The notes under the pieces: model-generated
Told to the model about the DNA's origin: nothing
The model's input: the letters and a program-made list of their open reading frames with translations, nothing else
The model's database searches: none
Source: Marinifilum breve
GTDB taxonomy: Bacteria; Bacteroidota; Bacteroidia; Bacteroidales; Marinifilaceae
DNA length: 64,000 nucleotides
Assembly: GCF_003202155.1 (NCBI RefSeq)
Contig: NZ_QFLI01000012.1
Location: forward strand, 62,001-126,000
Direction of reading: 5' to 3'
In this document: piece by piece, positions 51,314-59,856 of the stretch
How the letters are laid out: each line of letters opens with the position of its first letter
Numbering within the stretch: the first letter of the stretch is position 1
Translations under genes and position numbers: made by a program

Positions 51314-52582
51314 TCACGTTTTTCTTTTCTTTTTCTTTGCTGCAGGAAATAGTACATTATTTAGAATCAAACGGTAACCTGCCGAGTTTTTTTTCAAATT
51401 CAAATCGGTTGGAGGATCTCCCACCAAATGTTGATAATCTTCCGGATCGTGACCTCCATAGAAAGTCCAGGTTCCTTTACCGAACTTGCCATGTATATAA
51501 CGAGCCTCTCCTGCCGATTTATTCTCCCCCATAATTAACACTCCAGGCTTAATTAAATCCTTTTTAAAAGCTGTGGTCTGTCCCATGAATCCCTTAATCA
51601 TATTTCTATGATTTTGACACAGCATTGTAGGAACAGGATCCCATTTGGCTGAAAAATCAAAAAGGGTAAAATAATCTTCGTCACGATTTACTTTTCGGGT
51701 TAAGGTTACATCAATATCCGAAAATTCATACACATATGGATTGGTTTCCAGCTTAAAATCAGTAAATGCGAATGTTTTATTATAATCTAACTTCTCTTGA
51801 GCGTGCTCATCTATTGGGTCTCCATCGAAAACATGATTGCAGATATCCGTGTCGTCTGCAGCCAGGGTAATATCAAAAGTATCCGTTGCTGAACACATGG
51901 CAAACAAAAACCCACCATTCTCAACAAACTTTCGAATGGTTTGCGATACAGCTTTCTTTAAATCTGAAACCTTAGAGTATCCATATTTTTTAGCTCTTGT
52001 CAGATTATCTTTCACCTCATCCTTATACCACTGCATATTTCTATAAGAAGCGTAAAATTTACCATGCTGTCCGGTAAAATCTTCATGATGCAAATGAAGC
52101 CAGTCATAATCTGATAGCTTATTGGTCAAAAGCTCATCATCATATACAATATCATATGAAATCTCTGCATAGGTTAGTGCCAATGTTACAGCATCATCCC
52201 AAGGCTTTTTGCCTTTAGGAGTATATACAGCTATTTTGGGAGGTTTCTCCAGTTTAATGGCATCCATATTGGCTTCGGGAGAAGAAATTTCATTCATGAT
52301 CTGCGAAACATTGGCATCAGAAACTACTGAATAACTAACGCCCCGAATTTTACATTCATCCTCAATATTTTTGCTTAATGGCAATAGAAAAGAACCTCCT
52401 CGATAATTCAACAACCAATGAATTTCATGATTATTTTGTAAGGTCCAATAGGCTATTCCATATGATTTTAAATGATTCTTTTGTGAATCATCCATTGGAA
52501 TAAGGATACTCGCCGAGAAGCCAGGAATATAGGCTAAAAGGAAAAAAAATAGGATCAGATGTTTTCTTGAGAAACTCTTCAT
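51314..52582 (-). CDS. secreted protein with glutamine-amidotransferase-like fold
   Basis: The 422 residues begin with a signal peptide (MKSFSRKHLILFFFLLAYIPGFSA). The middle shows the alpha/beta pattern IAVYTPKGKKPWDDAVTLALTYAEISYDIVYDDELL, DYDWLHLHHEDFTGQHG, then RKFVENGGFLFAMCSATDTFDITLA, where the Cys sits at a nucleophile-elbow-like place. Later come ARYIHGKFGKGTWTFYGGHDPEDY. This resembles class I amidotransferase/ThuA-like folds. Homologues in Bacteroidota are, as I recall, labelled 'asparagine synthetase B', but the glutaminase N-terminal Cys and ATP-pyrophosphatase domain of AsnB are absent, so that name would be wrong. The substrate is unknown. The C-terminus is AAKKKKRKT. Confidence 0.7.
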   Translation of the reverse strand: MKSFSRKHLILFFFLLAYIPGFSASILIPMDDSQKNHLKSYGIAYWTLQNNHEIHWLLNYRGGSFLLPLSKNIEDECKIRGVSYSVVSDANVSQIMNEISSPEANMDAIKLEKPPKIAVYTPKGKKPWDDAVTLALTYAEISYDIVYDDELLTNKLSDYDWLHLHHEDFTGQHGKFYASYRNMQWYKDEVKDNLTRAKKYGYSKVSDLKKAVSQTIRKFVENGGFLFAMCSATDTFDITLAADDTDICNHVFDGDPIDEHAQEKLDYNKTFAFTDFKLETNPYVYEFSDIDVTLTRKVNRDEDYFTLFDFSAKWDPVPTMLCQNHRNMIKGFMGQTTAFKKDLIKPGVLIMGENKSAGEARYIHGKFGKGTWTFYGGHDPEDYQHLVGDPPTDLNLKKNSAGYRLILNNVLFPAAKKKKRKT

Positions 52583-52649
52583 AGGTACAATCGAAAATTG
52601 ATTTAATTCGAAAGTACAAAATCACAATCTAAAGGAAAAACGAAATCAT

Positions 52650-54185
52650 TTAAAATGGAGCAGCATCTTCAAAATCGCTACCACCAACAAGACCTGCATT
52701 AGGATCTTCAAAACCACCTCCTGAATCCATATTCATACTAGAACTAAAGGTTTTAACCTCTTCAGGCCCTTCTTCTCCAAATGGATTCAAACTTTCGCCT
52801 TCTAAATCCATAAATCGAGCCAACTGATTACGGAATCGTAGCTGAATATCCCCTACTGCACCATTACGATGCTTTGCAATAATGATATCAGCAATACCAA
52901 TTAATGAGTTTCCTTCGGCATCTTCAGTAATACCATAGCGTTCCGGACGGTGAATAAATAGAACCATATCGGCATCCTGCTCAATCGCTCCAGACTCACG
53001 AAGGTCGGAAAGCATCGGTTTCTTCGCATCACCTGTACGCTGCTCAACACCACGGTTCAACTGAGAAAGTGCAATCACCGGAATATTCAACTCCTTTGCA
53101 ATGATCTTTAACTGACGCGAAATCAAAGATACCTCCTGTTCACGATTCCCTCTCATATCGGAACCTGCTGTCATCAGCTGCAAGTAGTCAATAATCACAC
53201 AACCAATATCGTATTTGGCTTTCAATCGTCTACATTTCGAACGCAATTCATAAATAGACAAACCTGGTGTATCATCTACATAAATTGGAGCATCAACCAA
53301 ATCTTTAATTTTAACATGCAGTTGCTCCCATTCGAAATCTTCCAGTTTACCATTTCTTAGCTTCTCTGATCCCAATTCGGTTTCACTGGAAATCATACGT
53401 TTTACCAGCTGATCTCCCCCCATCTCCAGAGAGAATATTGCAATTGGTGCTTTGTGTTCCACTGCCATATTTCTCGTCATAGAAAGAACAAAAGCTGTTT
53501 TCCCCATAGAAGGACGAGCCGCAATAATGATCAAATCCGACTTTTGCCATCCAGATGTCATGCGATCTAAAGCAGTAAAACCAGAAGGCACACCACTTAA
53601 ACCATCAGGACGCTTACCTGCCTCAACAATTTGGTTAATTACCTCATCAGCCAACGGACGAATGTGCGCAGATTCCTTTTTGATATTTCCCTCTGCAATA
53701 TCAAAAACTTCTTGCTGAGCTTTATCCAATAAATCGGCCACATCAATACTATCATCGAAGGCTTGATTTTGAATATCGGAAGAAACGCGAATCAATTCAC
53801 GCTGAATGTGCTTCTGAGCAATAATACGTGCATGAAACTCGATATGAGCCGCTGATGCTACACGGTTTGTAAGCTGAGTAATATAGAATGGTCCACCAAC
53901 ATCATCCAAAGTCCCTTCTCGCTTTAACTCCTCTGTTACAGTTAAGATATCGATAGGCTCCTCTTTGGTAGAAAGATTCATAATTGCCTTATAAATCTTT
54001 TGGTGAGCATCTTTATAAAAAGAGTCGACTTTCAACAAATCCCCAACCGAAATAATTGCATCTTTCTCTAACATTAAAGCACCTAAAACTGCTTCTTCAA
54101 GCTCTACCGCCTGAGGGGGTACTTTTCCGTATTCAAGATCAATTTTATTTTTCGATTGATTTTTATAATTGTTTGCTCCAGCCAT
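52650..54185 (-). CDS. dnaB: replicative DNA helicase DnaB
   Basis: The 511 residues have the N-terminal helical domain (VPPQAVELEEAVLGALMLEKDAI ... FYKDAHQKIYKAI) and a RecA-type C-terminal motor. The motor has Walker A AARPSMGKTAFVL, APIAIFSLEMGGDQLVKRM, Walker B VIIDYLQLM, RQLKIIAKELNIPVIALSQLNRGVE and the arginine-finger region KHRNGAVGDIQLRF. It unwinds DNA ahead of the fork as a hexamer. The Gly/Asp-rich C-terminal tail ends in DFEDAAPF. The gene is single, divergent from ispE. Confidence 0.96.
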   Translation of the reverse strand: MAGANNYKNQSKNKIDLEYGKVPPQAVELEEAVLGALMLEKDAIISVGDLLKVDSFYKDAHQKIYKAIMNLSTKEEPIDILTVTEELKREGTLDDVGGPFYITQLTNRVASAAHIEFHARIIAQKHIQRELIRVSSDIQNQAFDDSIDVADLLDKAQQEVFDIAEGNIKKESAHIRPLADEVINQIVEAGKRPDGLSGVPSGFTALDRMTSGWQKSDLIIIAARPSMGKTAFVLSMTRNMAVEHKAPIAIFSLEMGGDQLVKRMISSETELGSEKLRNGKLEDFEWEQLHVKIKDLVDAPIYVDDTPGLSIYELRSKCRRLKAKYDIGCVIIDYLQLMTAGSDMRGNREQEVSLISRQLKIIAKELNIPVIALSQLNRGVEQRTGDAKKPMLSDLRESGAIEQDADMVLFIHRPERYGITEDAEGNSLIGIADIIIAKHRNGAVGDIQLRFRNQLARFMDLEGESLNPFGEEGPEEVKTFSSSMNMDSGGGFEDPNAGLVGGSDFEDAAPF

Positions 54186-54273
54186 ATACCTCTTAAATAA
54201 TTAATTCAACAAATTCCAACACTTTCCCTCTCTCACTTCATCATTCAAATTCGTGTCGAAAAATTTGAGAATG

Positions 54274-54281
54274 CAAAGATA
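54274..54281 (-). promoter_or_regulatory. candidate -7 promoter element of dnaB
   Basis: On the minus strand this reads TATCTTTG (TAnnTTTG), about 90 bp before the dnaB start. No clear -33 box. Confidence 0.4.
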
Positions 54282-54368
54282 AAGATAGAAAATTAAAATG
54301 CCATAATTTGATTTTTTTTGCTCTTTAAAACGAGTATTTTTAAGCCACATTTATCAAGAACACAAAAT

Positions 54369-55184
54369 ATGCTTTGCTTTCCAAATGCCAAAATAAATTT
54401 GGGTCTTAACATTATTGAAAAAAGGCCCGACGGATTTCATAATATAGAAACAGTTTTTTATCCAATTCCACTTTGCGATGCCCTGGAAATTGCAGAATGT
54501 GACTCTTCAAAACAATATGAATTTACCTCATCTGGAATTCCCATTGATATCGATCCTTCGGAAAATATTGTGATAAAAGCTTTTGATTTAATTGCTTCAA
54601 ATTTTGATATTCCTCCAACAGCAATTCATTTACACAAAAACATTCCTTTTGGTGCCGGACTGGGTGGTGGGTCAGCTGATGCTGCATACATGATTAAAAT
54701 GCTGAACGATTTTTACAAACTAGGCATGAACTTCCTACAAATGGAAGAGTATGCAATTCAAATCGGTAGCGATTGCCCTGTGTTCATAAAGAACCAACCC
54801 GTTTTTGCAGAAGGCAAGGGAGAAATTTTCTCTTCCTTAGAGCTTGACTTAAGCGGATACCATATCGTCTTAATAAAACCTGATATCCACATCAGCACTC
54901 CGGAAGCTTATTCGGGCACTTCCCCTAAAAAGCCTGAAAAATCAATAAAAGAATTGATCAGTTTACCATTGGCAGAATGGAAGGAAAATATTTTCAATGA
55001 TTTTGAAGATAGCATTTTTCCAAATCACCCCGAACTGGAAACTTTGAAAGAAGAACTATATGAATCGGGTGCCATTTACGCAGCAATGTCGGGAAGTGGT
55101 TCCAGCATGTTTGGCATTTTCGACAAAGAGCCAACAATTCAGGAAAACTGGAAGAAACATTTTATCTGGAGCAGTATGTTATAA
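54369..55184 (+). CDS. ispE: 4-diphosphocytidyl-2-C-methyl-D-erythritol kinase
   Basis: The start is placed at ATG 54369, where the family pattern begins (FPNAKINLGLNI). The frame also opens at 54318. The 271 residues are a GHMP kinase: KINLGLNIIEKRPDGFHNIETVF, the ATP loop NIPFGAGLGGGSADAA, SDCPVFI, and the C-terminal motif MSGSGSSMFGIF. It phosphorylates CDP-ME in the non-mevalonate (MEP) route to isoprenoids. It is a single gene converging on the carboxylase operon. Confidence 0.95.
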   Translation: MLCFPNAKINLGLNIIEKRPDGFHNIETVFYPIPLCDALEIAECDSSKQYEFTSSGIPIDIDPSENIVIKAFDLIASNFDIPPTAIHLHKNIPFGAGLGGGSADAAYMIKMLNDFYKLGMNFLQMEEYAIQIGSDCPVFIKNQPVFAEGKGEIFSSLELDLSGYHIVLIKPDIHISTPEAYSGTSPKKPEKSIKELISLPLAEWKENIFNDFEDSIFPNHPELETLKEELYESGAIYAAMSGSGSSMFGIFDKEPTIQENWKKHFIWSSML

Positions 55185-55200
55185 AGATCGAATTAGAGCA

Positions 55201-55240
55201 AATAAAAAGGGATTGTCATTACAACAATCCCTTAATATTT
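55201..55240. terminator. intrinsic terminator between ispE and the carboxylase operon
   Basis: AGGGATTGT (55208-55216) and ACAATCCCT (55224-55232) form the stem. AAAAA on the left serves the minus-strand operon, and the T-rich right side may serve ispE. Confidence 0.75.
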
Positions 55241-55254
55241 TCATATCAGAAAGA

Positions 55255-55563
55255 TTACTCAATCTCTACCATTAACATTTTGTTAGGGACTTTTACTCCT
55301 TCTTCAACATGAATCTTTTTAATAACACCGTCGAAAGGCATTTCGATCTGATTCTTCATCTTCATCGCTTCAAGAATCATTAAGCTTTCTCCAGCCTTTA
55401 CTTCCTGCCCTTCTTTAACGAAAATTTCAACAATTGTTCCCGGAATGAAAGAATGAAGATGTTTAGGATTTGGTCTTTCCCAATTTTTTCTACTCTCAAA
55501 CTTCTTGGTTAATTCTGTTTTGTATACAGTACCATCAACGTTGAATTCTTTTAAATTTTCCAT
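55255..55563 (-). CDS. biotin carboxyl carrier protein (biotin/lipoyl domain)
   Basis: The 102 residues have a short N-terminal part and a biotinyl domain from about residue 38: FIPGTIVEIFVKEGQEVKAGESLMILEAMKMKNQI, where the Lys in EAMKMKN is the biotin attachment site, and GVIKKIHVEEGVKV. It carries CO2 between carboxylase/decarboxylase active sites. It lies 12 bp downstream of the carboxyltransferase gene, with which it must work. Biotin carboxylase and OadG/OadB genes are not here, so whether the complex is a propionyl-CoA carboxylase or a methylmalonyl-CoA decarboxylase is open. Confidence 0.92.
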   Translation of the reverse strand: MENLKEFNVDGTVYKTELTKKFESRKNWERPNPKHLHSFIPGTIVEIFVKEGQEVKAGESLMILEAMKMKNQIEMPFDGVIKKIHVEEGVKVPNKMLMVEIE

Positions 55564-55575
55564 AACGAATAATTT

Positions 55576-57120
55576 TTAGAATGGAGGAATACCGTGTTTT
55601 TTCTCAGGTCTTCTATCAACTTTATTGTTTGAAACCTCAATTGAGTGTAACAACATGTTACGAGTTTCTTCTGGCTCGATAACAGTATCAATATAACCTT
55701 TAGCAGCTGCAACATAAGGATTAGCGAACTTCTCTTTATATTCAGCAACTTTTTCTTTACGCATTGCTTCAGGATCTTCTGCATTCATAATCTCCTTACG
55801 GAAGATAATGTTAGCAGCTCCTTCAGGTCCCATTACCGCAATTTCAGCAGTTGGCCATGCAAACATGAAATCTGCCTTCATATGACGAGAGTTCATTGCA
55901 ATATAACCTCCACCGTATGCTTTACGGATAATTACTGTAATCTTAGGTACAGTAGCTTCTGAGTATGCATAAAGAATCTTCGCACCGTGACGAATAACAC
56001 CCATGTGCTCCTGGTCAACACCTGGAAGGTATCCTGGCATATCCTCAAGAGTTACAATTGGAATATTAAATGAATCACAGTAACGGATAAAACGAGCAGC
56101 TTTATCAGATGAATCACAATCCAACACACCTGCCAACACCATAGGCTGATTTGCTACAAAACCTACAGTTTCACCATTCATTCTACCGAAACCAATAACG
56201 ATATTTTTCGCAAAGTTCTCCATGATTTCGAAGAAATCAGAATCATCAGAAATTGCTTTAATTACATTACGGATATCGTATGGCTGAGTTGGGTCAGCTG
56301 GTACAATTTCCTCAATTTTGTATTCTGGTTTTGGTGGCTTTGGTGGGAAAGCTTTAGCTTTTTTACCGTTGTGCCATGGAATGAAGGTTAGGAGCTTCTT
56401 AATTTGTTCGAAGCATTCGTACTCGCTTTGAGCATAGAAATGAGCATTACCTGTAATTTCGCTATGTACTCTAGCTCCACCAAGTTCTTCCATACTAATT
56501 TCTTCACCCAAAACAGTTTTAATTACCTCTGGACCGGTAATGAACATCTTAGAGATGTTTTCAACCACAAACACAAAGTCGGTAAGTGCAGGAGAATAAA
56601 CAGCTCCACCAGCACAAGGACCAAGAATTACAGACAACTGAGGAATAACACCAGATGCTAAGGTGTTACGGAAGAAGATTTCACCATATCCGGCAAGTGA
56701 GTTAACACCTTCCTGAATACGAGCTCCCCCTGAGTCGTTAATACCAATCAACGGCACACGCATTTTTAACGCATGATCCATGATTTTAGTAATTTTTCTT
56801 GCATGCATAAGACCAAGAGAACCACCAGCTACAGTAAAATCCTGCGCAAAAATACAAACAGGCTCACCGTAAATAGTACCGGTTCCGATGATAACTCCAT
56901 CACCATGAAGTTGTTTCTTCTCCATGCCAAAGTCGCGGGCCTCATGCTCTACGAATAAATCATATTCGTGGAAAGAATCCTCATCTAAAATAGATGTTAC
57001 CCTTTCTCGAGCAGTCAATTTCCCCATTGCAACTTGCTTCTGAATGGCTTTCTCACCACCACCTTGAAGCACTTTTTCTTTTCTCTTTCTAAGATCAAGA
57101 ATGTTTCGTTTCAATGACAT
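55576..57120 (-). CDS. mmdA: acyl-CoA carboxyltransferase subunit (propionyl-CoA carboxylase beta / methylmalonyl-CoA decarboxylase alpha)
   Basis: The 514 residues are the full length for the crotonase-fold carboxyltransferase. Motifs: GKLTARERVTSILDEDSFHEYD at the N-terminus, DFTVAGGSLGLMHARKITKIMD, GINDSGGARIQEGVNSLAGYGEIF (oxyanion hole), GPCAGGAVYSPALTDFVF, DSSDKAARFIRYCDSFNIPIVTLEDMPGYLPGVDQEH, RKAYGGGYIAMNSRHMKADFMFAWPTAEIAVMGPEGAA. It moves the carboxyl group between biotin and propionyl-CoA/methylmalonyl-CoA. Together with MeaB (13881-15008) it points to the succinate-propionate pathway. It is first gene of a two-gene unit. Confidence 0.93.
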   Translation of the reverse strand: MSLKRNILDLRKRKEKVLQGGGEKAIQKQVAMGKLTARERVTSILDEDSFHEYDLFVEHEARDFGMEKKQLHGDGVIIGTGTIYGEPVCIFAQDFTVAGGSLGLMHARKITKIMDHALKMRVPLIGINDSGGARIQEGVNSLAGYGEIFFRNTLASGVIPQLSVILGPCAGGAVYSPALTDFVFVVENISKMFITGPEVIKTVLGEEISMEELGGARVHSEITGNAHFYAQSEYECFEQIKKLLTFIPWHNGKKAKAFPPKPPKPEYKIEEIVPADPTQPYDIRNVIKAISDDSDFFEIMENFAKNIVIGFGRMNGETVGFVANQPMVLAGVLDCDSSDKAARFIRYCDSFNIPIVTLEDMPGYLPGVDQEHMGVIRHGAKILYAYSEATVPKITVIIRKAYGGGYIAMNSRHMKADFMFAWPTAEIAVMGPEGAANIIFRKEIMNAEDPEAMRKEKVAEYKEKFANPYVAAAKGYIDTVIEPEETRNMLLHSIEVSNNKVDRRPEKKHGIPPF

Positions 57121-57320
57121 AATCTGTACATTTAGTTAGAAAATATATATTTCTATATATGTTGAATTCCGTGCAGCACACAAAATTCCAAGCTACAACG
57201 TTAGTAATTTTTGCGCTAGAAAAAAATTCTGGCGTAAAATACCCATACGGAGCAGCTATATAAAATAAGCTCTTTACATTGATAATCAAAACTTTTCCAA
57301 AAAAACTATTTAGAATAATT

Positions 57321-58397
57321 CTACTTAGGAGCAATTCGATATAAATATAAAGCAACACAAGTAAATACAATATTTGGCAACCAAACGGCTAACATCGGGT
57401 TCATACTACCATTGGTAGCAAAAACAACCGAAATCTGTAAGAAAAGTATAAACGAGAAGCTTAACAGCAAACCAATTCCCAAATGAAGTCCCATTCCTCC
57501 TCGAATTTTTCGCGATGCAAGTGATGCACCAATTAAAGTAAGGATGAATGTTGAAAATGGATTAGCCATTCTTTTATATTTCTCAATCTTATAAGCATTA
57601 ATATTACTGTCTCCTCTCATGGTCTGCTGATCGATATAATCGTTCAGCTCCGTATAGTTCATTGCTTCAACTAAGTATTTCTTGCGCCCAAACTCCTTTG
57701 GACCAAAACTTAGTGTTGTATCTATTTTTTTTCCGTGTTCAAAACTCTCTTTGTCTCCATCAATGTTTCTTATAAAATAATCATTAATGGTCCACTTGTT
57801 TTTTTCCTTATTCCATTTAATATTTCTCGCCGTCAGTTTCGATTTCAACTCTTTCCCTTCAAAATTTTCCAATGAAAATCGATAACCTGTATTACTTCCC
57901 GTATCCCAATTGTGCATATAAATAAATACACCTGGTTCTATCTGGCGATGAATATTTCTTTCCTTATTTCTATATTTCTTTTTAATATAAGTTTCGTTAA
58001 ACTCTATCCTTTTTGCATTTGCAGGTGGAATAATGAAATTACTCAAGGCAAATGAAAACACACCAATAATTAATGCTGCTATAAAATAAGGAAACATCAT
58101 TCTCCTAAAACTAATCCCACTACTAAGTATGGCAATAATTTCGGTATTATAAGCCATTTTAGAAGTAAAGAATATTACTGCAATAAAGGTGAATAAGGCA
58201 CTAAACAAGTTAGCAAAGTAGGGTATGAAATTCAGGTAATAATCAAAAAGAATCGCATTAAGCGGTGCTTCTTTATCGATAAATTCATCGATATGCTCCG
58301 AAAAATCGAAAATAACTGAGATACTAATGATTAGAACAATCGCAAAAAAGAATGTACCCAAAAACTTTCGGATAATATATAGATCTAATTTCTTCAA
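57321..58397 (-). CDS. lptG: LptF/LptG-family permease (YjgP/YjgQ), TTG start
   Basis: The 358 residues begin at TTG 58397 (no ATG nearby; the product begins MKKLDLYIIRKFLGTFFFA, the usual family opening). There are three membrane helices in the first 120 residues, a large periplasmic beta-jellyroll-like part (about 130-270) with RNIKWNKEKNKWTINDYFIR, and three more helices including NPFSTFILTLIGASLASRKIRGGMGLHLGIGL. It forms the inner-membrane channel of the Lpt machine that sends lipopolysaccharide to the outer membrane. The gene lies 119 bp after tgt. Confidence 0.9.
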   Translation of the reverse strand: MKKLDLYIIRKFLGTFFFAIVLIISISVIFDFSEHIDEFIDKEAPLNAILFDYYLNFIPYFANLFSALFTFIAVIFFTSKMAYNTEIIAILSSGISFRRMMFPYFIAALIIGVFSFALSNFIIPPANAKRIEFNETYIKKKYRNKERNIHRQIEPGVFIYMHNWDTGSNTGYRFSLENFEGKELKSKLTARNIKWNKEKNKWTINDYFIRNIDGDKESFEHGKKIDTTLSFGPKEFGRKKYLVEAMNYTELNDYIDQQTMRGDSNINAYKIEKYKRMANPFSTFILTLIGASLASRKIRGGMGLHLGIGLLLSFSFILFLQISVVFATNGSMNPMLAVWLPNIVFTCVALYLYRIAPK

Positions 58398-58516
58398 AAC
58401 CTGATTTTTATTTTCTAATACTCTCGGAAAACCCGAATTTAAATTTGCCGAATTAAAAGTATAACTTATTCTTCAAATATCAATTACAGCTGACTTATTG
58501 TAAGATTTTTTAACAC

Positions 58517-59647
58517 TTACAAACGTGTTGCCAACTTTTTAACCATGATATCTTTCCATGCTGCAAAAGTTCCTGCATTAATTTGCTCTCTTGCCTCGCG
58601 AACCAACCACAAGTAAAATGCCAAGTTGTGGATACTACAAATCTGAGATCCCAACAATTCACCTGAGTGTACCAAATGTCGCACGTATGCTTTGGAATAA
58701 GCTGAATCAACAAAAGAAGTTCCATTAGGATCTATAGGAGAAAAATCATCAGCCCATTTCTTATTCTTGATATTGATGATTCCTTCGCTTGTAAAGATCA
58801 TACCATTTCTACCATTTCTGGTTGGCATTACACAATCAAACATATCTACACCTCGCGAAATGGCTTCCAAAATATTTACTGGAGTTCCAACTCCCATTAA
58901 ATATCGAGGCTTATCTTCTGGCAGAACATCATTCACCACTTCAATCATAGAATACATTTCCTCTACAGGCTCTCCAACAGCCAAACCTCCAATTGCGTAT
59001 CCTTCACGATCAAGCGAAGCGGCATGTTCAGCAGCTTTAATTCTTAAATCATCGTAAACACAACCTTGTACAATAGGAAACAATGTTTGTGAGTAACCAT
59101 ATTTAGGATCTGTTTCATCGAAACGTTTCACGCATCTCTCCAACCAACGTTGGGTAAGTTCCAAGGAGTTCTTAGCATATTCGTAGGTAGATGTTCCTGG
59201 AGGACATTCATCAAATGCCATAATAATATCAGCACCAATAGTTCTTTGAATATCCATTACATTTTCCGGCGTAAAGAAATGTTTCGACCCATCAATATGT
59301 GATCGGAACATTGCTCCCTCTTCAGTCAATTTTCTATTGTCAGCCAAAGAAAATACCTGAAATCCTCCACTATCAGTCAATATTGGTCTTTCCCATCCAT
59401 TAAACTTATGCAATCCTCCTGCTTTTTCAAGAATATCCAAACCAGGACGCAAATACAAGTGATAAGTATTTCCTAAAATAATTTCAGCGTTGATATCATC
59501 ACGAAGTTCGCGCTGGTGTACTCCTTTTACCGAGCCAAGTGTTCCCACAGGCATAAAAATCGGAGTTTGTATTTTTCCATGATCTGTTGTTAACTCTCCT
59601 GTTCTTGCAGAAGACTTTGGATCGGTTTTGTGTAATTTAAAATCCAT
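58517..59647 (-). CDS. tgt: queuine tRNA-ribosyltransferase (zinc cysteines missing)
   Basis: The 376 residues fit TGT: FKLHKTDPKSSARTGELTT, PIFMPVGTLGSVKGV, GNTYHLYLRPG, LTDSGGFQVFSL, FDECPPGTSTYEY, the catalytic region FDCVMPTRNGRNG, and HNLAFYLWLVREAREQI. It replaces G34 in tRNAs with preQ1 or queuine. The usual zinc site C-x-C-x2-C, expected just before SKAYVRHL, reads NGTSFVDSAYSKAYVRHL here, so all three Cys are absent while the His in IHNLAFY remains. I believe this is a lineage trait of Bacteroidota enzymes rather than inactivation, as the rest is intact. Confidence 0.92.
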   Translation of the reverse strand: MDFKLHKTDPKSSARTGELTTDHGKIQTPIFMPVGTLGSVKGVHQRELRDDINAEIILGNTYHLYLRPGLDILEKAGGLHKFNGWERPILTDSGGFQVFSLADNRKLTEEGAMFRSHIDGSKHFFTPENVMDIQRTIGADIIMAFDECPPGTSTYEYAKNSLELTQRWLERCVKRFDETDPKYGYSQTLFPIVQGCVYDDLRIKAAEHAASLDREGYAIGGLAVGEPVEEMYSMIEVVNDVLPEDKPRYLMGVGTPVNILEAISRGVDMFDCVMPTRNGRNGMIFTSEGIINIKNKKWADDFSPIDPNGTSFVDSAYSKAYVRHLVHSGELLGSQICSIHNLAFYLWLVREAREQINAGTFAAWKDIMVKKLATRL

Positions 59648-59702
59648 ATTGACTGTTTTAAAACTGCAAAATCCTAGAATAGTTTTTTTGCAAAATCGGC
59701 AG

Positions 59703-59710
59703 CAAAGATA
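59703..59710 (-). promoter_or_regulatory. candidate -7 promoter element of tgt
   Basis: On the minus strand this reads TATCTTTG, about 56 bp before the ATG; it matches TAnnTTTG. Confidence 0.4.
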
Positions 59711-59826
59711 CTAATAAATCTTAATCATGAATATAATAGGCTCTACAGACCAAAAACTACAATCTTTAAATCAGTTTTTTTCAATAAAAAAATGCCTTCA
59801 CAAGCTCTATTTATCATAGATTCGTT

Positions 59827-59834
59827 TAAATTTG
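59827..59834 (+). promoter_or_regulatory. candidate -7 promoter element of the glycosyltransferase-sigma unit
   Basis: TAAATTTG matches TAnnTTTG. It lies 22 bp before the TTG start, which would leave a leader of only some 15 nt. Confidence 0.4.
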
Positions 59835-59856
59835 GACTGCACAAAAAAATATAAAA

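Noticed and set aside
57095-57370. 91-codon minus-strand frame between the carboxyltransferase and lptG genes
   Set aside because: It overlaps the ends of both genes in another frame, is Ile/Tyr/Phe-rich as expected from AT-rich non-coding DNA, and has no domain.
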